Numbered from the stretch's first letter, positions 10,157-18,716 are shown. The stretch is DNA of 64,000 nt from Chloracidobacterium sp. (GCA_016711345.1 JADJTD010000001.1:186001-250000), one strand, 5' to 3'. Notes: generated from the letters alone by a model not told the origin. Numbers and translations: made by a program.

Positions 10157-10218
10157 AACTGAGAAGCGGAGTGACCAGGAAGAGCACAATGCTCGCTGCT
10201 AACGGTTGGAAAAGAGCT

Positions 10219-12276
10219 ATGTATATTTCGAAGATCGCAATTCAAAATTACCGAAACTTCCACAATTCGGAGATTCATTTCAACAACGGAGTAAACGTTG
10301 TCATAGGACCAAATAATTCTGGAAAATCCAATCTTATTCGAGCTATTGGTTTGTTGCTAGACACGAGCGGAAGGAAGACCTTGGGAGTTGACGACTTTCA
10401 TAAGAGCATACCCCTTGAAGTATTGAAGGCCGCTCCCCCTCAAATTCAAATTGAATTAACTATCTCTCAAGCTGGAGCCGATGATAACGATCCCGATGAT
10501 CTTGCTACCGTCGCCAACTGGCTAACTCGCCTAGAATCTCCTTACGAAGCCCGTCTTACTTATATTTTTTCTTTGCAGGAGCGTGAGAGGGATAACTACA
10601 TTGAGGCCGTAGCCTTAGCCGTCGATCATCCAACTATTTGGAATGTTTTAGAGCGAGACTATCTTCGACTCTATACAAGCAAGGTTCTTTGTGGCGACGT
10701 CGCAAATCAGACGTCAGTCGATTCTGAGTCACTTCAAAAATTCGACTTCCAATTCTTAGATGCTATTCGAGATGTGGAACGAGACATGCTAACGGGCAAA
10801 AATACCATGCTCCGGGATGTTCTAAACTTTTTCCTCGATTACAACATAAAGAATTCTGACGCTACGCCTGATGAAAAGAAAGGTCAAATCGAAGCAAAAC
10901 GGGTTGAATTTTCTCAAAAAGCCACTGAACTTATCGATCATCTTCAAGAAAGAATGGCGGAAGGCAAAGGACAAATCCTTTCCTACGCACATCAAACAGG
11001 AGCCTCATTTAACCAAGCTAGTCCAGATTTCGAAGGAACTATTTCAGATGTGGACATTTATTCCGCTCTCAAATTGATCGTCAAATATGAAGCGGGGATT
11101 GATATCAAGATTCCGGCGACGCATAACGGTCTTGGGTATAACAATCTAATCTTCATGTCGCTCCTTTTGGCAAAGATGCAGGTGAATTCGAATGGGAGTT
11201 ATCTTGGAACCAACGCAAAGGTCTTTCCAGTCTTGGCCATTGAAGAACCGGAGGCACATCTTCACCCATCGATGCAGCATAAGTTTCTGAAATTCTTAAA
11301 ACAGAACATGAACGAATCAGAGCGTGTTCGCCAGATTTTTGTAACCACACACTCCACTCATATTACGGCCGCTGTTTCCCTTGACGAAATAATTTGTCTT
11401 CACGAAATCGGCGGCACACTGCGAATTGGGTATCCTGGGAGATGCTTTCCGGACAATGAAGCAGGTCGGAAGGCAAAGGCTTACGTTCAAAGATTTCTCG
11501 ATGCAACGCGATCCGACATGCTGTTTGCCCAGAAAGTCATACTTGTTGAGGGTTTAGCCGAACAGATACTGATTTCGGTCCTCGCCGAACTCCTCGACGA
11601 AGGCCAGCCTTTAGAGGACAGTCACGTTGCGGTTATTGCTGTGGGTGGAAGATATTTTGAGAATTTTCTTTATCTTTTCGACCAAAACGGCGAATCCACC
11701 GTGCCTAAGAAAATTGCTTGCATTACGGACAGAGATCCTTGTCGGAAACATGTTAGAAAAGATAAATACGAGGCCTGTTATCCCTTTGAAAAAGGAGTCG
11801 ACGCTGACTACGAATATAAGGATCATGCTCAGGAATATCTCGATTTATATGAACACCATCCAAATATAAGATTCTTTTCGCAGGACGGAACAAAAGGTAA
11901 GACGTTCGAGTTTGATCTCGTTTTATCAAACCCGTCACTTGAATTATTACTAACAGATTCCATAGCAAATCGTGCTGAGCTAGAAGGACTAATGGAAAAT
12001 TCCGCCCCAGAAGTATCTTTTGACGACCTGGCTGCGGGCTTGTCGGGGACCGACAAGAATCAAAAAATCATAGACGGACTTCGGGCCACTGTTGGCTGGT
12101 CGGAAACCGACAAAAAGAACTCGTTAATTGCCGCACGATACCTAAACTCGATCAGTAAGGGAGAAAATGCTCTTGAGCTTGCATTCCGACTTCGCCAAAA
12201 TGCAGAAAGTGCGGAGCCTAAGGTTTTTGTGGTTCCTCAATATATTCAGGACTGCGTGACTTGGATCTGCCAATGA
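10219..12276 (+). CDS. gajA: OLD-family ATPase/TOPRIM endonuclease, Gabija GajA-like
   Basis: The start is the ATG at 10219 (MYISKIAIQNYRNF), which leaves the exonuclease gene clear and matches the usual N-terminus of OLD proteins. The 685 residues include an ABC/SMC-type ATPase with Walker A GPNNSGKS (30-37), a later signature region, and AIEEPEAHLHP as Walker B/D-loop, followed by a conserved TTHSTHI. A C-terminal TOPRIM domain follows, with E444 (VEGLAEQ) and the DRD triad at 504-506. A class 2 OLD protein paired with a UvrD-like helicase is the arrangement of Gabija phage defence. The length is above that of the reference GajA (about 580), so it may be a divergent branch. The stop overlaps the next start by 4 nt (ATGA). 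Confidence 0.82.
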   Translation: MYISKIAIQNYRNFHNSEIHFNNGVNVVIGPNNSGKSNLIRAIGLLLDTSGRKTLGVDDFHKSIPLEVLKAAPPQIQIELTISQAGADDNDPDDLATVANWLTRLESPYEARLTYIFSLQERERDNYIEAVALAVDHPTIWNVLERDYLRLYTSKVLCGDVANQTSVDSESLQKFDFQFLDAIRDVERDMLTGKNTMLRDVLNFFLDYNIKNSDATPDEKKGQIEAKRVEFSQKATELIDHLQERMAEGKGQILSYAHQTGASFNQASPDFEGTISDVDIYSALKLIVKYEAGIDIKIPATHNGLGYNNLIFMSLLLAKMQVNSNGSYLGTNAKVFPVLAIEEPEAHLHPSMQHKFLKFLKQNMNESERVRQIFVTTHSTHITAAVSLDEIICLHEIGGTLRIGYPGRCFPDNEAGRKAKAYVQRFLDATRSDMLFAQKVILVEGLAEQILISVLAELLDEGQPLEDSHVAVIAVGGRYFENFLYLFDQNGESTVPKKIACITDRDPCRKHVRKDKYEACYPFEKGVDADYEYKDHAQEYLDLYEHHPNIRFFSQDGTKGKTFEFDLVLSNPSLELLLTDSIANRAELEGLMENSAPEVSFDDLAAGLSGTDKNQKIIDGLRATVGWSETDKKNSLIAARYLNSISKGENALELAFRLRQNAESAEPKVFVVPQYIQDCVTWICQ

Positions 12277-14049
12277 CCCAGATTACATCATCAGATCTAA
12301 TACCCATTGAGGAGCATTTTAGGGTCGCCGCTGGGCCGGGCGCTGGTAAAACCCATTTCCTTACCCATCACATCAAGAATGTCCTCAAAACCTCGTCTCG
12401 GATGGGCCGAACTCGTCGGGTCGCCTGCATAACTTATACAAACATCGCCGTCGAAACACTACTCTCCCGCCTTGGTTCAGTGTCCGAGCGCGTCGAGGCG
12501 AGTACGATCCATAGCTTTCTCTATAAGCACATTGTAAAACCATACGTCTCGAAGATTGCCGTGGAGTTTGACCTTAACGTCGCAAGGCTCGACGGACATG
12601 ATGCACCGTTTGTGAACTTTTTGAAAGTGAAAGATTGGCTAAAAACACCAGCTCTCGCTGACCAATTGCGAGTTCCGTATACCTACGCCCAATTGACACG
12701 TAGACAAGATATCGTTGTTGCGTTGAAAAGGTGGCTTCTGACCATTGATTACAGTTTGGATGCGGCACAAGAACTGACTACAACGACTAAGAGACAAGAT
12801 GCATATTATTTTGACAATAATGGAGGGCGACAAAATCTGAGCGCCGCGTGTTTGAACACGCTGGAACGCTTTTTGGTCGAATATAAAAAGCTGTATTGGG
12901 CAGATGGAATTCTCCATCATAATGACGTGCTTTTTTTCAGTTTCAAATTATTGCAAAGATTTCCGTTCATTCTCGATACACTCCGCGCGAAATTCCCATA
13001 TTTTTTTATTGATGAATTTCAGGACACCAATGAAATCCAATCAGAAATAGTTAATCGAATTGGACGGGCAGAAACGATAGTGGGAATTGTGGGTGACACT
13101 GCAGTCAATATATGAGTTTCAGGGAGCAAGGCCCGAGAACTTCAAGACCTTTGAACTACCAAATCTGCGAGACTATTCGATTTCGGCAAATCGTCGAAGT
13201 ACAGGCAAGATTGTAGCGGTGCTAAATGCTGTGCGAGATGATTTTGAACAAGATGCTGCAAGGGGTAACGACGGCGAACAGCCCATGCTAATGGTGGGAA
13301 GTAAGGATGAAGCTTTGGAACGTGCGAGGGTATTTTGCGACGGTGAACCGTTACAAATCTTGGCGCGAAAAAATGCAACCGCAACCTCCTTAAGAAACGA
13401 TCTGGATGGCGAAGTGTTCAATTTGAAGCTAATTGACGATTTTAACCTCGTGGATTCTAATGGGCCTCGGCGTCGTGCCATTACTCGATGTATGGAAGCG
13501 TGCGAATTTGCAACCGCAGGCCGCTATAAGGAAGCCCTCCGAGAAATGGAATGGGTACATAAGCAGATCACAGACAAACAACTTCGACGATGGGCCGCCC
13601 TCGAATCGCTCAAAAAACTGGTGAATAATTTGATTGTCTCGAAAGGCGGGTCGTTACTTGATTTTCACGCATTTGTTGGCGAAAACATTTGGAACGAAAT
13701 TGCGGGATTACGGGAAGGAGGACAGATATACGAATTCTATCGGAATACTACATATAGAGCCATGGCGGTTTGCGTCGCCGTCGTTGACGAACAGAGCCTG
13801 AGTCGAACCATTCACAAGTCGAAAGGAGATGAGTTTGACAATCTTTTAGTGGTCTTCTCTAAGAATAATGAACTCGACTTCCTGCTTACGCCCGAAATGA
13901 ATAAGGAAGAGCATCGACTGAGATACGTCGCAATAAGTCGGGCAAAGAACCGCCTCTTTTTAAATGTCCCCGCTCCTGTAGTCGGCGAGAATTACAAACG
14001 CATCAATGATCTCGGCTTCCGCATTGAGGAACTACCCGGATCTCTCTAG
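12273..14049 (+). pseudogene. gajB: UvrD/Rep-like helicase, Gabija GajB-like, frameshifted
   Basis: Two overlapping frames together make one superfamily I helicase of about 592 residues. The first frame (12273-13115) has Walker A GPGAGKT (residues 21-27), TYTNIAVE, and DEFQD (247-251), then reads VGIVGD before running out. The second frame resumes with QSIYEFQGA (motif III), then TIHKSKGDEFDN (motif V region) and YVAISRAKNRL (motif VI). The motifs join if a dinucleotide CA is restored near 13101-13104 (GCAG read as GCACAG). The start is the ATG overlapping the gajA stop. Without readthrough, the product ends after motif II and cannot be an active helicase. The change may be a real inactivating mutation or a sequence error, since all downstream motifs are intact. 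Confidence 0.82.
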
Positions 14050-14118
14050 CTTCTTGGGAAACAAACCCACATGACATTTGTTTTAAGGGCTCTTTCAGTT
14101 AGAGTGGGATCTAATCTG

Positions 14119-15180
14119 CTAATCGAGTCGTTTCACTGCCTCAAGCATGAGTTCCGCGTCGGTTTCCGCGTAGATGTTTGTAATGCTCATGTCCGAATGG
14201 GCAAAGAGATTCTGTACTATTAGCGGATTTGTATTCCTACGAATCAACTCGCTCGCAAAGTAGGTTCTGAGATCATGGAAATGATAGTTTTCTTCTCGAG
14301 TTCCATCTGGCTTATTGATCTTGGCTCGTACAAGAACCGGATGCCACCGCTTTCGGAAATCGACAATTGGAAATGGTAGTTGTTTATCGGCAATGAGATC
14401 GCGTAGTACCGATGCTGCCGTTGCATTGATCGGTACGGATCGCGGAGGTCGTCCCTTCGAACCAATAACCCACACCCTCTGATTCTCAAAATCAATCACC
14501 TCCTCGTTCAAAGCCAATAGTTGGCCCCGGCGCAACGGCATGTTAACGGCCAATTGGACAAGCCTGTAAAGTAGCTGGTCGGATTCAAGTTCCTTCCACA
14601 ACGCTTTCTTCTGCTCGGTCGTAAGTAGGCGCTTTCTTGGTGGTGGCTCTGGTAGGGCCTTCACATACTGCATTGGGTTACGATCAAGAACGTCTTCTTC
14701 GCAAGCGAGACTGAAGATTTTCGACAAAGTCGACATAATCCTATTGATCGAGGAAGGAGATATAGAACTTTTCTTTTTTCGCTGGTTTTTTCCGTACTGA
14801 AGTTTATTCCGGCAATCGCGACAATCCTGCGGTGTAATGGTATGCAGAGGTTGATCTTTTAGGTGTTTCAAAAGAAGTTCTATGTAAAGCTTCTTCGCTC
14901 CCTTATTGACGTTGTTTTGATCTACATATTTTCGATAGGTCGTTTCTACAAAGTCTCCAAAAGTAACGGTTGTATCTGCAACACCGAATGATCTGTCGAA
15001 GAGTTGCTTGACCAGTTGTCGCTCGGCGAGTTCCGCTTCTTCCTTAGTACGGGCTGTCGGAATAACCTGATGAATGGTCTTATGCCCTTTAACCCGTCTG
15101 TATACCCACCAACGAGCTGCCGCATACGCCGGATGCTTAGCGTTTATCCGCTTACCGTTATATTTCTTAAAAACCGACAT
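14119..15180 (-). CDS. int: Tyrosine-type site-specific integrase
   Basis: The protein has 353 residues. The N-terminal part looks like a SAM-like/core-binding domain (TFGDFVETTYRKYV). The C-terminal catalytic domain has the first Arg in LRRGQLLAL, a Lys-containing SKGRPPRSVPI segment, HDLRTYFASEL (H-x-x-R), and FAHSDMSITNIYAE with the second His and nucleophilic Tyr. All catalytic positions of a tyrosine recombinase are present, so it should be active. It lies convergent with the defence genes and about 530 nt from the 3' end of a tRNA-Pro gene, the typical position of an island integrase. The excisionase-like gene ends 4 nt upstream, so the two are probably co-transcribed. Confidence 0.9.
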   Translation of the reverse strand: MSVFKKYNGKRINAKHPAYAAARWWVYRRVKGHKTIHQVIPTARTKEEAELAERQLVKQLFDRSFGVADTTVTFGDFVETTYRKYVDQNNVNKGAKKLYIELLLKHLKDQPLHTITPQDCRDCRNKLQYGKNQRKKKSSISPSSINRIMSTLSKIFSLACEEDVLDRNPMQYVKALPEPPPRKRLLTTEQKKALWKELESDQLLYRLVQLAVNMPLRRGQLLALNEEVIDFENQRVWVIGSKGRPPRSVPINATAASVLRDLIADKQLPFPIVDFRKRWHPVLVRAKINKPDGTREENYHFHDLRTYFASELIRRNTNPLIVQNLFAHSDMSITNIYAETDAELMLEAVKRLD

Positions 15181-15184
15181 ACGC

Positions 15185-15439
15185 TTAGTAATTCGCTAAC
15201 CAGGCATCCACTTCAGTTCTGTTGAAAGTTGGCCGGCCCACTCCGTGGAATGGAAGGCCATTTTTCCTCATCCATCGATTGATCGTTGCTCCCGATTTCT
15301 TCAAATACTTCGCAACTTCGGACTTCGTCATGATCTGCGGCGGCTGAGATGAATGTATAGCTTTTTCGATGGCTCCCGCGACGGAGGTGTCGATCAAGCG
15401 AATCAGCTCTTCTTTTTCTATCGTGATAATTTCAACCAT
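15185..15439 (-). CDS. Helix-turn-helix excisionase-like DNA-binding protein
   Basis: This is an 84-residue protein. The C-terminal half is a MerR-like/excisionase HTH domain: TKSEVAKYLKKSGATINRWM followed by a GVGRPTF wing and DAWLANY. The N-terminal 35 residues form a short acidic helix (EKEELIRLIDTS). Small proteins of this kind direct excision or regulate integrases. It is 4 nt upstream of int on the same strand and is the gene closest to the tRNA attachment site, which supports a role in island mobility. The start ATG gives the full HTH. A role as a simple transcription regulator of int is the main alternative. Confidence 0.75.
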   Translation of the reverse strand: MVEIITIEKEELIRLIDTSVAGAIEKAIHSSQPPQIMTKSEVAKYLKKSGATINRWMRKNGLPFHGVGRPTFNRTEVDAWLANY

Positions 15440-15663
15440 TTCCTGAACCTCCGATCACCAGTTGGCAAAAAATGTGCCTCGCCAAAAAACCATGAAAATA
15501 GCCGGCAACCGCCACAAAAGTCGCGAAAACGCGCCATTCGACGCAGTTTTGAACCACACAAAGGATGTTTACAAACCAACCTGATCAAGAGTGATGATCT
15601 TTGAGAGTTTTGAGCTGAAAAAAGAGGACAAAAAGAATACTGCAACCAACCTGCAACCAAGTC
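15440..15663. other. Noncoding junction between island and tRNA-Pro (probable att region)
   Basis: No convincing gene is seen between the excisionase-like gene and the tRNA terminator. The stretch would hold the integrase promoter (minus strand) and possibly integrase arm-binding sites. The short motif CTGCAACCAAC/CTGCAACCAAG occurs twice in a row at about 15641-15661, which could be such a site. The attachment core itself is expected in the 3' half of the tRNA (15708 to about 15735). The matching copy would be at the far end of the island, outside this window. Confidence 0.4.
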
Positions 15664-15699
15664 AAAAAAATGGAGCTTCCAGCAATCGCTGAAAGCCCC
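15664..15699 (-). terminator. Intrinsic terminator downstream of tRNA-Pro
   Basis: On the minus strand GGGGCTTTCAGC pairs with GCTGGAAGCTCC around a GATT loop (15672-15699), with a few G-U or mismatched positions, and is followed by a run of seven T (15670-15664). It lies 9 nt after the tRNA 3' end. Confidence 0.75.
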
Positions 15700-15707
15700 A
15701 TGTTTAT

Positions 15708-15784
15708 TGGTCGGGACGGCGAGATTTGAACTCACGACCTCTCGCACCCCAAGCGAACGCGCTACCAGTCTGCGCTACGTCCCG
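15708..15784 (-). tRNA. tRNA-Pro (anticodon GGG)
   Basis: The reverse strand folds as a complete 77-nt tRNA with encoded CCA. The acceptor stem is CGGGACG/CGTCCCG with discriminator A, the D arm is GCGC..GCGC, and the anticodon arm is TTCGC/GCGAG (partly paired) around TTGGGGT with anticodon GGG. The T arm is GTGAG/CTCGC with the TTCAAAT loop. The anticodon GGG reads CCC/CCU proline codons. Its 3' end faces the integrase and the defence island, so it is the likely integration target, with the gene kept intact after insertion. Confidence 0.93.
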
Positions 15785-15845
15785 AAATCGAATTTTTAGA
15801 GTAGTTTTACCTTAGGGAATTGTCAACTTTGGCCTGTTCGCAACG

Positions 15846-16331
15846 CTATATCCGCGATGTTTTGAGAATGTCGCGAATTTCCAGCAGATTTGCGGCCAGC
15901 ATTTTTAATGCGTCTTTCTGTTCATCGGTATGAGAAATTTCAGAAGAAACTGCTGCTGCCGATCTTACTGGCTCAACACCGGTATCAAACAATGTCGGAG
16001 CCTCAACGTCTCCACCAGACACTTCAGGTAGTTTTGGCGATGCCGCCGCAGCTTTTGGCTTTGAGCCTTCACGCTGTTCCGATTGCAGCTTTTTCTTTGC
16101 ACCGGCGATCGTGAACATCTCGTTGTAGAGAAGCTGTTTGATCCTGAGTGCGATCTCGACGTCGCGGCGGCGATAGCTGCGTTGGCCCGATTTGTTCTTT
16201 TGCGGCGAGAGCATCGAAAACTCAGTTTCCCAATAGCGAAGCACATGCGCCTGTACACCGACAAGATCGCAAACCTCGCCGATCTTGAAGTAGATTTTCT
16301 CAGGTATTACTACAGGTTCTTGTGCCATCAT
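15846..16331 (-). CDS. MerR-family transcriptional regulator
   Basis: This is a 161-residue protein. The N-terminal winged HTH is clear: YFKIGEVCDLVGVQAHVLRYWETEF, then the wing SGQRSYRRRDVEIALRIKQLL. A low-complexity Ala/Pro/Ser-rich linker follows (about 85-135), and then a short C-terminal helix (DEQKDALKMLAANLLEIRDIL). No metal-binding cysteines are evident in the C-terminus. This fits the short MerR proteins commonly found in single copy as housekeeping regulators rather than metal sensors. It lies between the tRNA and thiL and is transcribed away from thiL; the 85-nt gap to thiL probably holds both promoters. Effector and targets cannot be inferred. Confidence 0.85.
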   Translation of the reverse strand: MMAQEPVVIPEKIYFKIGEVCDLVGVQAHVLRYWETEFSMLSPQKNKSGQRSYRRRDVEIALRIKQLLYNEMFTIAGAKKKLQSEQREGSKPKAAAASPKLPEVSGGDVEAPTLFDTGVEPVRSAAAVSSEISHTDEQKDALKMLAANLLEIRDILKTSRI

Positions 16332-16416
16332 CAGTAACTTTGTGTTAAAGTCTTTTATAAATCAGTAGCCGTTATTGTATGTATTTAGGACACTTGTGTC
16401 AACACTCAAGCATCGC

Positions 16417-17370
16417 GTGAACGAATTTCAATTCCTCGACAACTTAAAGTCCAAATATTCGCTTGATAGGATCGGCGACGACTGTGCCGTTCTGCCAAAA
16501 GACGCAAATACCGACCTCTTATTGACCGCCGATATGCTGGTCGAGGATATAGATTTCCACCTAAAATGGACAAAGCCGGAATTCCTAGGCCACAAGGCTC
16601 TCGCCGTTTCCCTTTCCGATATAGCAGCGATGGGCGGTCAGCCAAAATGGGCAATGTTGTCGCTCGGTATTCCTGAAAAACTATGGAATACGAACTTTGT
16701 CGATGATTTTTACGCCGGCTGGTTCGCTTTGGCAAATGAGTTTGACGTTGAGCTTGTAGGCGGAGATGTATCGCGTGTTCCCGACAAACTGGTCATCGAT
16801 TCCATAGTCGGCGGCGAAGTCGCTAAAGGAAAGGCAGTATTGCGTTCCGGTGCAAAGCCCGGCGATGTGATCTATGTTACCGGCTCAGTTGGTGGAGCCG
16901 CAGGTGGTTTGAGGCTGCTTGAACTAGGAGATGAAAAACAGTTAAGTGGTCAGATTTCCACAGGTCATTTGACCATTAAACAGACCAAACCTACGCCTCA
17001 ACTAACTATCGCTAACTTATTGCAACAACTAGATATTACTACATCAATGATCGACCTCAGTGATGGTCTTTCATCTGACCTTTTCCACATCTGTCAACAA
17101 AGCGGTGTTGGGGCCACGATCTACACAGAACGCCTACCGATTAATGCGGGCCTACCGGATCATTTCGGTACCGCTGAATCGCATGAAATGGCGTTGCACG
17201 GCGGCGAAGATTTTGAATTGCTCTTCACAGTCGGTCAAAACAATATTTCTGCACTCGAATCAATTAATGTGACTTGCATCGGCGAGATCACGGCAACTGG
17301 AGGGGTTATTGAACTTAATCGCGACGGTAAACTATCGATCCTTGAGCCAAAGGGTTACAGTCATTTTTAG
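16417..17370 (+). CDS. thiL: Thiamine-monophosphate kinase
   Basis: ThiL phosphorylates thiamine monophosphate to thiamine diphosphate with ATP, the last step of cofactor synthesis. I place the start at the GTG at 16417 (VNEFQFLDNL), giving about 317 residues, the usual family length; an upstream in-frame codon at 16375 would add 14 unconserved residues. Family motifs are visible: IGDDCAVL, LLTADMLVEDIDFH, GHKALAVSLSDIAAMGG, VGGDVSR, DLSDGLSSDL and LHGGEDFELLFTV. It belongs to the AIR-synthetase/PurM-like fold. No thiamine riboswitch is visible upstream. The cofactor is needed by the pyruvate dehydrogenase encoded about 9 kb downstream, but the genes are not linked in an operon. Confidence 0.93.
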   Translation: MNEFQFLDNLKSKYSLDRIGDDCAVLPKDANTDLLLTADMLVEDIDFHLKWTKPEFLGHKALAVSLSDIAAMGGQPKWAMLSLGIPEKLWNTNFVDDFYAGWFALANEFDVELVGGDVSRVPDKLVIDSIVGGEVAKGKAVLRSGAKPGDVIYVTGSVGGAAGGLRLLELGDEKQLSGQISTGHLTIKQTKPTPQLTIANLLQQLDITTSMIDLSDGLSSDLFHICQQSGVGATIYTERLPINAGLPDHFGTAESHEMALHGGEDFELLFTVGQNNISALESINVTCIGEITATGGVIELNRDGKLSILEPKGYSHF

Positions 17371-17410
17371 ACACCTAGTCGATGATGTTTAACGTGACTG
17401 TTATCATCAA

Positions 17411-17436
17411 GTTGTGTAACAAAAGCGTTACGCAAC
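17411..17436. promoter_or_regulatory. Inverted repeat upstream of the HNH gene
   Basis: GTTGTGTAAC and GTTACGCAAC are inverted arms with 9 of 10 positions paired around a 6-nt AAAAGC spacer. It sits about 64 nt before the HNH start, near a weak TTGTGC/TGATAT promoter-like pair (17443-17471). It could be an operator or a terminator-like hairpin for thiL, although no T-run follows it. Confidence 0.45.
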
Positions 17437-17499
17437 TACATATTGTGCTTGCGTTTAACCTATTTTGATATTACATTACAAAAAGAATGATAGGAGGAG

Positions 17500-18063
17500 A
17501 TGAAATTGCTTACAGGTCGGGTTTTGCTACTTAACTTTTCATACGAGCCGCTTGGCACGGTTGGCGTGGCGCGTTCGGTTTGTCTGTGGTTTCGCGGAGC
17601 TGTCTTTGTCGAAGAGAACGACGGCGACAATGTTCTGCATTCTCCTTCGATCACGTTTCCGGTGCCTTCGGTGATCCGGCTGCGTCACTATATTCACTTG
17701 CGTCGCAATAACCGTGAAACGACGATGAAGCGTGCTCGCATCTATATCCGCGACCGCTATCGCTGCCAGTATTGCGGCGAGCACAAGCACGCAAAGGACC
17801 TGACGCTCGATCACATTTTCCCGCGTGCCCAAGGCGGCGAAAGCACACCGCAGAACCTCGTCACGGCCTGCGTCAAATGTAATCAACGCAAAGGCAATCG
17901 CACGCCCGATCAGGCCCGCATGCCGCTGCTGACATCGCAAAAGATGCTTCGCCTCGGCCTCGATCACGTGCTGCTGTGTCACTACGCCGAAAATCGTCCG
18001 GAATGGCGCAAATATTTATTTATGGACGAAACAGAAGAGGAGGCAGTTGAAATAGCTGCCTAG
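17500..18063 (+). CDS. HNH endonuclease family protein
   Basis: The protein has 187 residues. The nuclease core is CQYCGEHKHAKDLTLDHIFPRAQGG, then NLVTACVKCNQRKGNR: two CxxC zinc-binding pairs around the DH catalytic motif. The N-terminus (GRVLLLNFSYEPLGTV) matches the leader of a widespread, usually chromosomal HNH family. A strong AGGAGG at 17492-17497 lies only 2 nt before the ATG. An in-frame TTG at 17506 has the better 8-nt spacing and may be the true start. The biological role of this family is unknown. Nothing links it to the restriction island 2 kb upstream, since it stands beyond the tRNA with housekeeping genes. Confidence 0.88.
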   Translation: MKLLTGRVLLLNFSYEPLGTVGVARSVCLWFRGAVFVEENDGDNVLHSPSITFPVPSVIRLRHYIHLRRNNRETTMKRARIYIRDRYRCQYCGEHKHAKDLTLDHIFPRAQGGESTPQNLVTACVKCNQRKGNRTPDQARMPLLTSQKMLRLGLDHVLLCHYAENRPEWRKYLFMDETEEEAVEIAA

Positions 18064-18088
18064 GAATTTTCGATTTAAGATTTGCGAA

Positions 18089-18128
18089 TTGCGATTTGGA
18101 CGAAAGTTCGGATCGCAATTTTTATTTT
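18089..18128 (+). terminator. Intrinsic terminator after the HNH gene
   Basis: TTGCGAT (18089-18095) pairs with ATCGCAA (18112-18118), with an inner CGAA/TTCG helix, followed by TTTTTATTTT. It starts 26 nt after the HNH stop. Confidence 0.7.
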
Positions 18129-18428
18129 GGGGTTTGATCTCTAAAGTTGACTGACCAACTTTGCGTCCTCTGCGGCTTTGCGGGAAACGTTTTTAGAACC
18201 CAAAGAATCCAAGTCACTAATTTTGAATACGTTGCATATGTAAAACGCTATTGCATTTTACAGACGTTTTATGCTACGATTTTCAAACTGAATTTTGAGC
18301 AAAAACATGGAGACGAAAAACAGAAAACTTTTTATTTTGCGACTGAACGGAACGAATGCAATAAACCTTGTGAATTCAATAGATTGCCCGTTCCACAGCT
18401 GTTTCACAGTAGTAAGAAGTCGGAATAT

Positions 18429-18446
18429 TTCCTACCCCGGTAGGAA
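18429..18446. promoter_or_regulatory. Perfect palindrome, probable operator of the ParD-like gene
   Basis: TTCCTACC-CC-GGTAGGAA is a perfect 8-bp inverted repeat, 36 nt upstream of the ATG of a ribbon-helix-helix antitoxin-like gene. Such proteins usually bind palindromes at their own promoter, so autoregulation is a reasonable inference. Confidence 0.55.
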
Positions 18447-18482
18447 GAAGTAGTATTTGTTCCAGCATAGGAGAGTAAATTT

Positions 18483-18716
18483 ATGATCGTAAAACTATCA
18501 ATTTCAATGCCCAAATCACTCGAAGATTTTGCCCGCTCACGTGTTCGCCACGACGGCTATGGCTCGATCAGCGAATATTTTAGAGAACTGGTACGCATCG
18601 ACCAACGATACGATACCGCAAAACGAGTTCAGCCGGAGCCGTTCAGAAGCGCTCCGGACGGGCCGCTCATTTCATTTAGAAATCAAAACTTTGAAAATAA
18701 GAATTGGCCTACTTAG
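18483..18716 (+). CDS. ParD-like ribbon-helix-helix antitoxin/regulator
   Basis: The 77-residue protein begins with a beta strand and two helices typical of ParD/CopG-type DNA-binding proteins (VKLSISMPKSLEDFARSRV, then GYGSISEYFRELVRIDQ). It ends in a polar tail that would contact a toxin. An AGGAG site precedes the ATG by about 7 nt. No ParE/RelE-type toxin follows. The next gene, 22 nt downstream, is an unrelated 144-residue protein. It is therefore either an antitoxin that lost its toxin, a stand-alone regulator, or part of an unusual pair. Confidence 0.75.
   Translation: MIVKLSISMPKSLEDFARSRVRHDGYGSISEYFRELVRIDQRYDTAKRVQPEPFRSAPDGPLISFRNQNFENKNWPT

Larger units (their letters stand above)
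18064..18482. other. Noncoding interval with terminator and a CTCTGCG-type repeat
   Basis: No gene is supported here. A terminator sits at 18089-18128 and the ParD-type palindrome at 18429-18446. Around 18160-18190 the text TGCGTCCTCTGCGGCTTTGC resembles the degenerate CTCTGTG/CTCTGCG repeats found elsewhere in the window (37168, 37763, 54830). The rest is AT-rich and probably contains the promoter of the downstream antitoxin-like gene. Confidence 0.5.

Noticed and set aside
12273..13115. Truncated helicase as a functional short protein
   Set aside because: Motifs III, V and VI are in the next frame and needed for helicase activity, so a single broken gene is the better reading.
15418..15747. 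109-codon minus-strand frame across the tRNA
   Set aside because: It overlaps the tRNA-Pro and its terminator and has no protein features.
17539..17982. Minus-strand open frame within the HNH gene
   Set aside because: Antisense to a conserved gene with zinc and catalytic motifs.
18147..18443. Possible 98-codon gene upstream of the ParD-like gene
   Set aside because: It covers a degenerate repeat and the operator palindrome, and its codons look random.
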